A stretch of DNA of 43,345 bases from Silene noctiflora (lineage: Eukaryota; Streptophyta; Magnoliopsida; Caryophyllales; Caryophyllaceae). The notes under the pieces were generated by a model, which was not told where the DNA came from, ran no database searches, and saw only the letters and a list, made by a program, of their open reading frames with translations. Made by a program: the position numbers and the translations under genes. Every line of letters starts with the position of its first letter. Positions within the stretch are counted from its first letter, which is position 1. Positions 10,622-20,586 of this stretch are shown here, piece after piece. The stretch spans positions 9,476 through 52,820 of the forward strand of contig VHZZ01008377.1 of assembly GCA_009801015.1 (NCBI GenBank), in the 5' to 3' direction.

Positions 10622-12518
10622 TGGGATGCGTGAGAGGATCACTGGACTTTATAAGGGACTACTCGGGAGTAAATTATAGCCGTACACTAGACCAAGTATG
10701 ACCTAGACTAGACCTAGTGAAATTACAGTGGACCGACTAGAGCCTCGGTGGACCATGTGGCTGACACTCGGCCGAGTACAGACAGTACTCGACCGAGTGA
10801 GTGGCACTCGGCCGAGTACAGTGGTACTCGACCGAGTGGAGGGCACTCGGCCGAGTGGAATTAACACTCGACCAAGTGCGGCTGTACAGTACCCGATAAA
10901 CATAATCTCGTGATCTTATCCTAATTCATTTCATCCTTCTTCCTTATCTCTCCAAATCCTCTCCTTTCCCTCTAAAACCCTCACAAATAACTTACTAATG
11001 GGATTCAAGCTTGGATTAGGGGATTATTCACTTTGTTCATCATACCTTTCACCTAGTAAGTCAAGATCTACCTTTCTTTCCTTTCTTATGAACCCTAACT
11101 TTTGGGGGTTTTGTTAGGGGTAATTAATTAGTAATTAGTATGTGTGATGTGGTGTTTTAAATACCGCAAGCACATGGTATCATGTAGCACTTGAGGGTCG
11201 AATCACGGGGAGCGAAATGCACTACTAGAAGATAAGGGTATGTGAGTGTAGCTAGGTCGACAAGGAAGCAAGATTGGTTTAGAAACTAATTAACTAAGCT
11301 AACTAAGGGAATTAAGCTAGCAAAACAAATAGAAACTAAAATCAAGTAATAAATAGTTTATTGTATTCAAATGATAAGAGGCCTAGGACCCGACTTCTCC
11401 ACCGACATCCCCCTTACAAGCTTAATTCCCGTTAAATGGACACTAGGGTGGCAACAAGGAGGAAGACGACTCTAATTCGCCTAACACCTCCTTTTCGGTC
11501 TCGTGTTAGGACACAAGATATATCCACTCACCTCCCTTTCGGTCTCGTGAGTAAACTTCTTAGGTTCAAATTCCCGACTCCCCTAAAGTCATGCATAACC
11601 CCAAGAGAGCCTAAAATCATCACTAGAGCATTAAAACCCCACCGTAGTCCCGAGTCATCCCTCTACCACTCACGTGGGTCAATTTCAAACTCTAAATCAA
11701 AGGGTCCTCCCAAGGTTCTCCCTTTCGGTCTCAACCAAGGTTGACAAATGAACTAGCCAACGTACCCAATCCCCCACCTAATCGATTCTCACCGATGGTC
11801 AAGGGTCAAGGATCAAGGTAACACCCAACAACTCCAACAAACAATTTTATCCTTCAATTCACCCTTATCACCACCTAAAATGCCCAATTAAATGGGTCTT
11901 AAACAAGTAGCATGTTCATATCGGGGATAATCGAGTCCTAGTAAGAGGACTACTCACTAGTCATGTTTGTTAAGACAAAACAACTGATAAAGATGGAAAC
12001 TTGGTAATTATTAAGCAGGCTGAAAGTTGAACAATTATTAACTAGCATATAAATGATCAAACAAAGATGAGGAAACACTAATTAATCTATAACAATAACC
12101 AACTAAACATTAAGATAGGATCTTTATAAAGAAATGCACAAACTTTCACATAAACATTTTATCAAACACCTTCTATGCATGATAAGAAACAAGAAGCAAG
12201 ATGAAAACAAGTATGAAAGTAAAAGAAAAGTAAGCAAATGTAAACAAATGTAAAGAAACGAAAAACAAACTAAAAGGGAGAATATTTATACCAACAACAA
12301 GAGAAAAGATTAAGTCTTTGATAAATAAATGAAGAAATCCTTGAATATCTTTTATCACAAATCAACACCCAAATTTAAACTATTGAATACCTGACTAGTT
12401 TCACTAAGTAATTAAGGCTTAATTAGGAAGTGATTAAAGGAATGATTAAGGAATGTTTGCATAAATTAGGCTAAGTTCAATAATCTAGGGTTGTGTGCAA
12501 ATGGGGTTAACAATGGGG

Positions 12519-12526
12519 TATTTATA
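12519..12526 (-). promoter_or_regulatory. TATA box of the minus-oriented LTR
   Basis: On the minus strand the sequence reads 'atactataaatacccc', a canonical plant TATA box, about 60 bp downstream (in LTR orientation) of the last CCGG-rich palindrome. Confidence 0.6.
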
Positions 12527-12587
12527 GTATCCCATTGTGTTAAGCCTAAAAAGGAGAAGAAGCCCAAAGTCTCGTGTAAAGGGTCTC

Positions 12588-12885
12588 CCTTCCGGTGGAC
12601 CGGATGCCGGCACGCCTGTCGGCGCCGTGGAATTCCCAGTTTTTGCCAAAATATGTCAATATGATCCCCCCACCGGTGGACCGGCTGCCGGCCTGCCGGC
12701 AGGGAACACATTCCATTCTTCCTTTCTTCCTTTTCTTACTTCAGCTGGGGTCTTCTGCCGGCCAGCCGGCTGTCGGTCTACCTACCGGCGCCGAGAAATC
12801 TTCACTTTTAGCTCCTAATTGTTCTTAAGTTGGGGCTGTGTTTCTCTGTCGGTGGACTGGCTGCCGGCCTACCGGCAGGGAACAC
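12588..12885 (-). repeat. CCGG-rich palindrome cluster
   Basis: Four irregularly spaced blocks, near 12591, 12671, 12757 and 12847, share cores such as CGGTGGACCGGC, GCCGGC and GGCGCC. Each block can fold on itself. The core CGGTGGACCGGC recurs in a different LTR at 39084-39466. Confidence 0.75.
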
Positions 12886-13270
12886 GTCTCAGCATGTTTT
12901 CTGCTCTTTTCTTCTTCCTCTTCTTCACTCGGCTTCCAATTCCGCTTCAATTGCTCCCATTTCCTCATTTCCATCTCATTTCCTACAAAATGAGATATGA
13001 CATTATAGAGCGGGAAATACGGGCATAAAATGCATGCAAGGGCGCGATAAACCGTTTAGGGAAAGGTCAATAAGAAAGAAAAAGAAAGGGATAAACACGT
13101 CGTATGAGCGTGTATAAATGTGTAATATGAGTAATTAGTGGGTAATAATATGGGGTTTTGTGTTGTATATTAGAGTAGGATGTATTGTAATAGTATTATG
13201 TGACTTGTATAGGACGAGACAGTTTCATGAGAAGGGATTATGTCGAATTCGAGTAGCTATTGAAGATTGC

Positions 13271-14850
13271 TGACAAGGAGGTCGCACACCTAGCCAAGAT
13301 AATTACCCTATACTTGGCAACAAATGAATGTAGTAAGGTAGGGGTCGAACCACAGATAAACGGGAGTTGCTTTAAGAATTGCTATGGTTAGGTCTTTATT
13401 AAGATCGGGTTATATTTTTCGTTTTGGTTGGTGAAATGCAATGTAAATAAAAAGCAATGTAAATAAAAATGATTAATTAACAAATATGATTAAAGNNNNN
13501 NNNNNNNNNNNNNNNNNNNNNNNNNNNNNNNNNNNNNNNNNNNNNNNNNNNNNNNNNNNNNNNNNNNNNNNNNNNNNNNNNNNNNNNNNNNNNNNNNNNN
13601 NNNNNNNNNNNNNNNNNNNNNNNNNNNNNNNNNNNNNNNNNNNNNNNNNNNNNNNNNNNNNNNNNNNNNNNNNNNNNNNNNNNNNNNNNNNNNNNNNNNN
13701 NNNNNNNNNNNNNNNNNNNNNNNNNNNNNNNNNNNNNNNNNNNNNNNNNNNNNNNNNNNNNNNNNNNNNNNNNNNNNNNNNNNNNNNNNNNNNNNNNNNN
13801 NNNNNNNNNNNNNNNNNNNNNNNNNNNNNNNNNNNNNNNNNNNNNNNNNNNNNNNNNNNNNNNNNNNNNNNNNNNNNNNNNNNNNNNNNNNNNNNNNNNN
13901 NNNNNNNNNNNNNNNNNNNNNNNNNNNNNNNNNNNNNNNNNNNNNNNNNNNNNNNNNNNNNNNNNNNNNNNNNNNNNNNNNNNNNNNNNNNNNNNNNNNN
14001 NNNNNNNNNNNNNNNNNNNNNNNNNNNNNNNNNNNNNNNNNNNNNNNNNNNNNNNNNNNNNNNNNNNNNNNNNNNNNNNNNNNNNNNNNNNNNNNNNNNN
14101 NNNNNNNNNNNNNNNNNNNNNNNNNNNNNNNNNNNNNNNNNNNNTAGAACTAAATGATTGAATACAAAATGTAATGTAAACTAATTTTTGAATTAAGGAG
14201 AAAACTAAGAGAAAATGATAAAAGAGTGATAAAAGATGATTCTAAGTGATGCTAGAAGTCGGGGCTAAGCCCTCCCTTAATAGTAGTTCCAAGACGAAAC
14301 GTAAAGAATCCAAAAGAATCTAAGGCAATGTCTCCCCAATCGGGGACAGGCCACCCCAATCGGGGTCGTAGGATTTCCAATTTATGGTCTTCAATGCTTG
14401 ATTTAATGCTCGGGGAATCCTAAGTTTTGCCTTAATGCTCCTTCAAGTGTCCGTCTAATTGGATTTTGTGGAATCATTTGTGGAATCCTAAGCTAGCAAC
14501 TCCACATGATTACTTGGACTTCACTCTTTGGGCTTCATTTCTCATTTGTTTACATTTGCCATTTGATGATGATTGACTTGAATTTAGGCCATTACTTCCA
14601 CATTTCTTCATCAATCCACTTTGTTTTGCTTGCATGATCCATCTTAGTTTCCACTTAGCCTCATGAGCTCGATTCTTGCACATTTGACAAGAAATAGCTA
14701 CTAAAAGCAACATTTTCTACAAAACATACTAAACACAAGTAAGATATCTATAACACGGGATTAGCTCAATAAAACACTAGTAATAGTGCAATAAACATGT
14801 AAAACCGAGTTAAATTAGGGGGATAAATCGTATAAATATTAGACACATCA
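13271..14850 (-). mobile_element. LTR insertion with TSD ATTGC and an assembly gap
   Basis: The insert runs TGACAAGGAGG...GACACATCA and is flanked by ATTGC on both sides (13266-13270, 14851-14855), an exact 5-bp TSD inside the solo LTR. It holds two CCCCAATCGGGG palindromes (about 14335-14367). Minus orientation is inferred because the minus-strand start TGATGTGTCTAATA fits related LTRs better. A gap of 649 Ns lies inside, so its true length and whether it has an interior are unknown. No coding sequence is visible on either side of the gap; the short minus-strand frame at 14510-14713 has no recognisable motif. Confidence 0.75.
13496..14144. other. Assembly gap (649 Ns)
   Basis: A run of Ns within the 13271-14850 LTR insertion, probably a collapsed or unresolved repeat. 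Further single or double Ns occur at 38209-38210, 40072, 40108, 40130 and 40163, all inside another LTR. Confidence 0.99.
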
Positions 14851-15854
14851 ATTGCTAAAAGATAGGTTAATTATACTTGGTTTTGATGATATAAATGTAT
14901 GTTTATGTGCATTTGTCACTTAGAATCCATGGTATTAGTAGCCTTGCATTCACCATGGTAATTGAGGATGATTAAGAGTTTCATATATGAGTCGGAAATG
15001 CATTATAACATGATATTGGTTGTGACGACTTGAGAGTCGGGATTCTTGGACACATGTTTACATTCACTGTATGTTGATAGTATGTTGCATGAGATGTCAT
15101 ATTCGATATTGTATTCGTGTTTGCATTCATGTGTAGGATGATATTGTTGGAGGTAAGGCGGTTAGGAGACCGTCTTACGCTTGGTTCACCTCTTGGAGCT
15201 TCCCACTCCAAGAGCGATGTGCACATTAATGGCTTAAGTTATGGAGGGACACGTGAGGTTGAGTCACGTCGTATGGCAGGGGAACTGAGTCGCTCTCGTG
15301 CCCGGTACCACGGGTGTGTCCCGAGTACCTTTTTTAATGGCTTCGGTCCGGCTGTTTTGGCGGGCGGTGCTACGATGCCGTCGCCGGGTTGTGGGTACAT
15401 ATGGATGTGTCCCGGTACCGGTGTGGTGTTGGTGATACTGTGTCTCATTCGTATATTTTCATGTTGCATAGTTATTTTTAATACATTGTGTTTTATTATC
15501 GAAACTAACGTGTTTGGGTTGTGTGTAATTGTCACCTATTTCTGGGGTGGCCTGTGTTGATCCATATGATATTTTCGATCATATGAGGATGAGGTTCAGT
15601 ACAGGTTGAGTTTATATCACACGGGAGACGGGACGAGCCTCAGACTTGGAGTCGAGTCGCGTAGATGACATAGTCGATGGATGAGTTGTATTTGTATAGA
15701 TCACTTGTTATTCATTTATCATGTATGTAATCACTAAATAACTTATTTATCTTAATTGTTTCTTAATTGTAACTCCGATTCACCGCCTTGGGAAACTGAG
15801 ATGGTAACATCCTCCTATTGTCTTGGTCGTGCAAGAAAGGGGTGTTACACTAAA

Positions 15855-16003
15855 GTTGTTGAGTCATATTTATTACTGTACTGTTTATCCTTACTCAACC
15901 ATTGGTTGACTTGGTTTGTGTCATGTGTCAAATTGTCACCTCTTTCCGGGGTGGCTTGTTATTATGAACCATTCATTAATTTCCGTTTGAATAAGGAGCA
16001 ACT
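15855..16003 (+). mobile_element. Outermost LTR, middle part
   Basis: Continuation of the outermost LTR after the solo LTR's right TSD. It contains the 'tttccggggtggc' module found in the same relative position in the other LTRs and stops where the LINE is inserted. Confidence 0.6.
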
Positions 16004-16005
16004 TA

Positions 16006-16602
16006 AATACCGCTTATCAACAACAAACATGGATCAACCAAAAGGGAAAAGAATATACAGTTGCTAAGGGTTATGAGTATCTCAAGGACAAAAGGACTAA
16101 GGTGGTCTGGGCTGGTCTTGTTTGGAATAGATGGACGATTCCCAAACACGGGGGGCTAGCTTAGATCCAATATCATAATGGTTTAAATACAAGAGATAAA
16201 CTTCACAGGTTGGGAATTAGTGACAGCAATACCTATTGCATATGTGAGGATAGTGTTGAATCTGCATAGAATCTATTCTTTGAGTGTAAATACAGTCGTG
16301 CAGCCATCGCGAAAGTAGGTAAGTGGGTTGGTCTCGTCCTGCCCACTCGGGATCTCTTGCAATGGAGAATCCATAAAAGGGGTTCCAACTTGAAAAATGG
16401 AGTGATAAACGCCGCCATCAACGCTTGTGTGTATAATGTTTGGTGACAAAGAAATTTGTGCAGGATTGAATACAAGCTCCTCAAACCGGACACTATTGCT
16501 TCTCAAATCATTGCAGAAGTTAAATGGAGACTACAAGGAGGCATCAAATTGCCAATTAATCCTCGAGATGATAGATGGTTCAGTAAGCTCGTTGAAGATT
16601 AA
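16006..16602 (+). pseudogene. LINE reverse transcriptase C-terminal fragment (zf-RVT type)
   Basis: A frame of 199 codons open except for three internal stops encodes the C-terminal part of a plant LINE polymerase. Recognisable are 'LVWNRWTIPKHGGLA', 'NTRDKLHRLGIS' and a zinc-finger-like Cys/His pattern (CICEDSVES...LFFEC), the zf-RVT region often annotated in plants as 'putative ribonuclease H protein'. The stops at codons for expected Trp (after GGLA, and after YNV) fit G-to-A changes. The catalytic RT domain (FADD box) is missing because the copy is 5' truncated. Confidence 0.8.
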
Positions 16603-17100
16603 GCTTACATGTGGTTTTCGATGAGGTTTTCTTGTTTCTGGCTCCGGTGGATTGGAAAGAAGATCAAATGTACTGCAGCTGATAGAAGATGGATGGATTG
16701 TATCACGGAAAAAAAAAAAAGATCTCTGATAGCTGTGTTGATTGAGCTAGGGGTTCTATTTATGACGATGCTAGGGTTTGGCGACCTTTTCGCAGGTGTT
16801 AGATTTAGGAGGAAGAAGGAAGGTGCCTTTGTTTGTGATTTTTGTTTTGGATAAGAGGAATCTGATCTTTGTTGTCTAGGTGTGTTATGTCTTGGGCCTG
16901 ACCCAATTCAGAGTATGGGTATAGCTGGACACTCATAGATGATCCACTTACCTTGTAATGGTATCGATTTTAATCATAATCTACTTACATTTCATATAAA
17001 AAAAAAAACAAACAATACATACAAAAGAATGATAATCAACGAGCTTGCATATCATCCGACATGACAATAATGTCGATGTTCAAAATTATACATCTAAGTG

Positions 17101-17103
<3 letters not shown>

Positions 17104-17141
<38 letters not shown>
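17104..17141 (+). repeat. Poly(A) tail of the LINE (A38)
   Basis: 38 uninterrupted A residues directly before the right copy of the GCAACT target duplication; the long pure tract suggests a fairly recent insertion, unless its length is an assembly artefact. Confidence 0.9.
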
Positions 17142-17142
<1 letters not shown>

Positions 17143-17480
17143 CAACTAGGTTTAAAGTTTGAGTTAGATGATGCTCCATTTTGGGACTTGGGGCGTGACA
17201 TACAAGAGTAGTGCAGACTGAGTAGCCGATTGTGTCTAGTTATCACCTAAACTTCTATTCATTTACTTCACTAGTATTTTAACTTCCGTTGTAGCATATA
17301 TAATAATTTAGTTGGTTTCAGTTTATGTAACAAAAGTAGTGCTATATTAATTCAATTTATTTATAAAGTACCTTTGTATTGTTTACTTTTGTTATTCACT
17401 ACCTCAGGCAACCGAGATGGTAACAGCCCTAGTTATTTGGGATTGTCTTGCTAAAGGCTCCTGAATAAATGAGGGTGTTA
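17142..17480 (+). mobile_element. Outermost LTR, 3' end
   Basis: The sequence resumes after the LINE and reaches 'cactacctcaggcaaccgagatggtaaca' and 'gagggtgtta', the counterpart of the last 90 bp of the 3' LTR at 10621. The terminal CA is not clean, because 'tgttaca' of the next element follows directly. Confidence 0.6.
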
Positions 17481-18492
17481 TGTTACAATAAGGGTCAGTA
17501 CAACCGTACAATCAACTACAAACATACAAAGTAAGTAACACAAGTCAACTCAACTGATGCTCAACAATCCTCCAAACTCCAAAGTAAGAAGTGGCTCTCA
17601 TCGCAACGAGTAACAGGGTTCCCATCGCAACAAGTAACTCACCCCTGTCGATGCTAGACCGCTGCACTCGACATCAAAATCCCCGTTCATCGCAACGAGC
17701 GAACCCAAATCATTAAAATACACATCCCCCTTGTCACGGGAGTCACAAGAGGCAATACACGGGGGGTGAAACCATCTCCCGACATGGCTCTGCGATAACA
17801 TCCATAATTCCACCAACATTCCACAACCACAATACTCATAATGATACAATTAAACAATCATAATACACGCAATGCAATCAACTGTACAATTGTACTGTGT
17901 AGGGAAACCCTACCTTAATCGCAAACAGCAAGGAGAAAATGCACAACGATCTAGAACTGCTCCTCTACGAATTCGTCACCTAAATCAATGACATAATACA
18001 ATCACCATACAATTCTACAACAATTACCTTAAATTACCCAAATCAGGGTTTAGCAAAACATAAAAGTGAGAAAGACTGAGATCAGAACTTACTCCAATCG
18101 ATACGAGAAAGAGGAAAATCGAACTATCTATCACACAACCTTGCTTAGATGATGATTAGAATGACTAAGGAGGGTTTTCAGAAAGTGTTTTGGGTTATGA
18201 AATGATGTTTAAGCGTAATTATAATCTTAATAACCTCCGTAATCGTTTTAATCAAAATCGCTCAAAACCCGATCCAGATCGGACACTCGGTCGAGTCCCC
18301 GACGTACTCGGCCGAGTGGAAGACCTACTCAATCGAGTGACCCCAAAACATTAGCCTGATTAACAATCAGAAACATCCAAAATACACACTCAGTCGAGTG
18401 CAACCTACTCGACCGAGTACCCAGACAACCTCACTCGATCGAGTGCAGTCTACTCGACCGAGTACCCATAGCCCAGAATGTGTAGTATTACA
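17481..18492 (-). mobile_element. Minus-oriented LTR remnant with CTCGGCCGAGT palindromes
   Basis: On the minus strand it starts TGTAATACTACACATTC at 18492, then has seven or more ACTCGNNCGAGT palindromes (18282-18463) and the 'gggtttcccta' module. It is the closest relative of the LTR at 37277-41147. It lacks about 200 bp of the expected 3' end (no 'ggtgttaca') and no clean TSD was found, so it appears truncated or rearranged. No coding region is supported; the minus-strand frame at 17598-17849 lies in a conserved LTR module. Confidence 0.6.
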
Positions 18493-19618
18493 CTATGGCT
18501 TGAAGCAAGCAGTAAGAAGTGTAATGTAATCCGTACCATTTTATCACCCAAAAAACAAATATACCACTCGAATCCCAAATTATCCATCATTTCACCGGTA
18601 ATTTTGTTAGAACGGAAACTATTCCAATCCAAAATTAGTTTTTGAGTTACTATAAATCACCATAAACTAATAATTTCAAATTGAAATCATACTCCTACAT
18701 TAAGAATAACAAAAACTCGCCATACCATGCCCCATATAATCATAACCTAGGTAGCACCAAAACGGACACAGACACGTGACACTGCATTCCATGAAAATTA
18801 GGACGCGGGACACGTTATTTAGATTTAATAAAATATACTCTTTATAGTTATAATTAACATACCATTTTATTTTATTTTTAATGTATTTTATATTAAATTT
18901 AAATAATTGAAGGTACAATCTGATTTTAATTATAACTTATTCTCAATTTTCACTCAAACTTGTCTTCTAATCAATCTCTTTCAGTCTTTCGACATCTCAT
19001 TCCTCGTTTAAGGTATCCGACACATTTAGGCGTGTCCGACGAGTGTTGGTGTCGATACTGTCGAATACGGGACGCCTGGTTAGGAGGAGTGTCCATGCTG
19101 CCTAGATCATAACCATTAACTTTAGAATGATCACATTTAAATTGACACGATTTGATATCGTAAACATTAACCCAAAATTGATTTTATGTGGAATGATTTG
19201 ATTCCATACCCAAAACACCTTGTAATATCATATCACAAAACATACATAATGACTCTTCACCAAAAAAAAAAAAAAAGGTTTATTTAATGACAAATTCATT
19301 CTAAACCTCTCATTTCCCATTTAATTCATCATATTGATTATCTCATATTAATCTCATATTTACTATCATTTAACTTATATTGATACATTGGAAGGGAAAC
19401 CTTTTACACAAGTCACCCCTTCATTTTACTCCTTTCTTAAAAAAAAAAATACAAAATAATTTGTTACTTTAATTATTAACCCAGTAACTCACATTTACCC
19501 ACCCCCCTAAGTCAGTCAATCACATGTCCACCCTCAGTCCCAAATCAAACTAATCCAGTCTGTAACCACCACCAATGAGCGCCGATGTAGACGAACCCAC
19601 GCATACACACCTCAATCC
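18493..19618. other. AT-rich intergenic stretch
   Basis: No gene, RNA or clear mobile element seen. It holds a GC-richer patch (about 19010-19100) with 'gtccgacgagtgttggtgtcgata', perhaps a MITE remnant, and poly(A) runs at about 19261-19276 and 19440-19448. Confidence 0.5.
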
Positions 19619-19882
19619 CTAATCACCCCAAACACTATCAACCACCATACCCGTCGAGAAGCCCAACGACTCCGCGAACTGTAGCCCATTGTCATCGATA
19701 AACCACTTTGCCCCAAATCTACGATTAAACTTCATCGTTCTCATCATCAATTTCGCAAGCACCACCATCAGAGACTCCTTGAAATCGCTGCCACATATGA
19801 CCTGTGTGTGGCCACCGGTGTTTTCGTTTGATATTTCGCCGGTAATGTCGTTGGCGGTTTCGGCATGTGTTGAGGTTGTCAT
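19619..19882 (-). CDS. Possible small protein, unknown function
   Basis: An 87-codon frame with balanced composition, starting MTTSTHAETANDITGE and ending 'STGMVVDSVWGD'. I recognise no domain; there is no signal peptide or membrane segment. The segment 'VLAKLMMRTMKFNRRFGAKWFIDDNG' could be an amphipathic or folded unit. Upstream on the minus strand is a C-rich, ATG-free leader (19883-19960), plausible as a 5' UTR. It is divergent from the ALP1-like gene, about 700 bp away. It could equally be a chance frame or an exon of a decayed gene; an overlapping plus-strand frame (19689-19937) looks less protein-like. Confidence 0.3.
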   Translation of the reverse strand: MTTSTHAETANDITGEISNENTGGHTQVICGSDFKESLMVVLAKLMMRTMKFNRRFGAKWFIDDNGLQFAESLGFSTGMVVDSVWGD

Positions 19883-19960
19883 ACTTAAGAAAATGAAGCA
19901 GCTTGTTGGCGTTGGTGTTGGTGGTGGTTGGTTATAGAGGACTTGAGGAATTAAGGGAGG

Positions 19961-20586
19961 GAGTAAATGGTTAATGTGTTTTGATGATTAATTGAGTATG
20001 GTAATTGAGAAGGACGAAGAAGAATGAAAGTAAGGTCATAAATTCTAGGTAAAAGAAGAAAAAAAGGGGACTCACCATTGCCACCATTGAATTACCTAAA
20101 GCTTACCCAGAAAGATGTAAATAAATGGGGATAAGTTAAATAAAGGGGGAAAAAATTAACAAAAAGATGAGAGAAGAGGGGAAGAACCCAAGAAAGATGC
20201 CAAAAGGAGAAATGAAATAAAGAAGTCATAAAGTAAGAAGGAAAGGTTAAAAAAAATTAAAAAAAAAATGGATTAAATCGGGAAATAGAGGCTCTGGATG
20301 AATTATTGTCATTAAACAAGGCTCCTAACTTTCTCGGACTGAGTTCGACTCGACCCGACCCATAGACTCCATAAGACTTGTTAGTGACCCTACAAAGCCG
20401 CCTCATAGAAAACTAGAAAAGGACACATTGACCCAAAAATTTCACTCATTAGTAGGACCCACTGAACACCCTTTTTGTTTATTCCTATTCCTCTGCAAAA
20501 TCACACAGATTTTGTTACAGACAATGACACAAAATGAAGACAAAATCCTAGAGAGAGAAAGTCACCCCAATCCTAGAGAGAGAAAC
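19961..20586 (+). promoter_or_regulatory. Upstream region and 5' UTR of the ALP1-like gene
   Basis: A purine-rich stretch (20010-20270) is followed by a pyrimidine-rich leader (about 20460-20520) and a direct repeat of 'cctagagagagaaa' (20547-20586) ending at the chosen ATG. An upstream in-frame ATG at 20428 would add 53 residues of low-complexity sequence; I treat that part as 5' UTR. No clear TATA box was recognised. Confidence 0.4.

Larger units (their letters stand above)
11145..13117 (-). mobile_element. LTR insertion (minus orientation) with CCGG-rich palindromes
   Basis: The insert is bracketed by ATGTG (11140-11144 and 13118-13122) and lies inside the solo LTR. On the minus strand it ends ACACCACATCA. 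Its start, TTATACACGC, lacks the canonical TG, so the 5' end may be mutated. It carries CCGGTGGACCGG-type palindromic clusters at 12588-12885 and, on the minus strand just downstream, a TATA box (12519-12526). Its other end has the 'gggtcgaatcacgggga' motif, related to 'gggtcgaaccacag' in the 13271-14850 insert, so the two may be related. No coding region is credible; it is probably a solo LTR of about 2 kb. Confidence 0.65.
1606..15849 (+). mobile_element. Solo LTR, itself split by three later insertions
   Basis: The LTR starts TGTAAAACCC at 1606 and ends GGGTGTTACA at 15849. Both flanks carry CTAAA (1601-1605 and 15850-15854), an intact 5-bp TSD. Its own parts are 1606-1648, 10622-11144, 13118-13270 and 14851-15849, about 1.7 kb after removing duplicated target sites, close to the 1.63-1.65 kb LTRs of the retrotransposon nested in it. 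No primer site follows 15849, so this is a solo LTR left by LTR-LTR recombination rather than part of a full element. It carries ACTCGGCCGAGT palindromes at about 10765-10880 and the same hairpin modules as its relatives. Confidence 0.85.
16004..17141 (+). mobile_element. 5'-truncated LINE with a possible 3' transduction
   Basis: A LINE 3' end: coding remnant (16006-16602), 3' UTR, an 11-base A run (16998-17008), about 95 bp of unrelated sequence and a second A run of 38 (17104-17141). GCAACT occurs immediately before (15998-16003) and after (17142-17147), a short TSD that encloses the second A run. Truncation at the 5' end and insertion into the outermost LTR are typical of target-primed reverse transcription. 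The sequence between the two A tracts could be transduced 3' flank from the source locus. Confidence 0.75.

Noticed and set aside
13486..14157. Long open frame of 223 codons
   Set aside because: It is almost entirely the N gap read as unknown residues; there is no coding evidence.
17481..18492. TSD for the minus-oriented LTR remnant
   Set aside because: TGTTA on the left and TATTA near the right end differ and would place the LTR end off its expected terminus, so no TSD is claimed.
20428..20586. Upstream in-frame ATG giving a 483-residue ALP1-like protein
   Set aside because: The added 53 residues are low in information and contain a translated direct repeat; the start at 20587 fits the family's typical N-terminus better.
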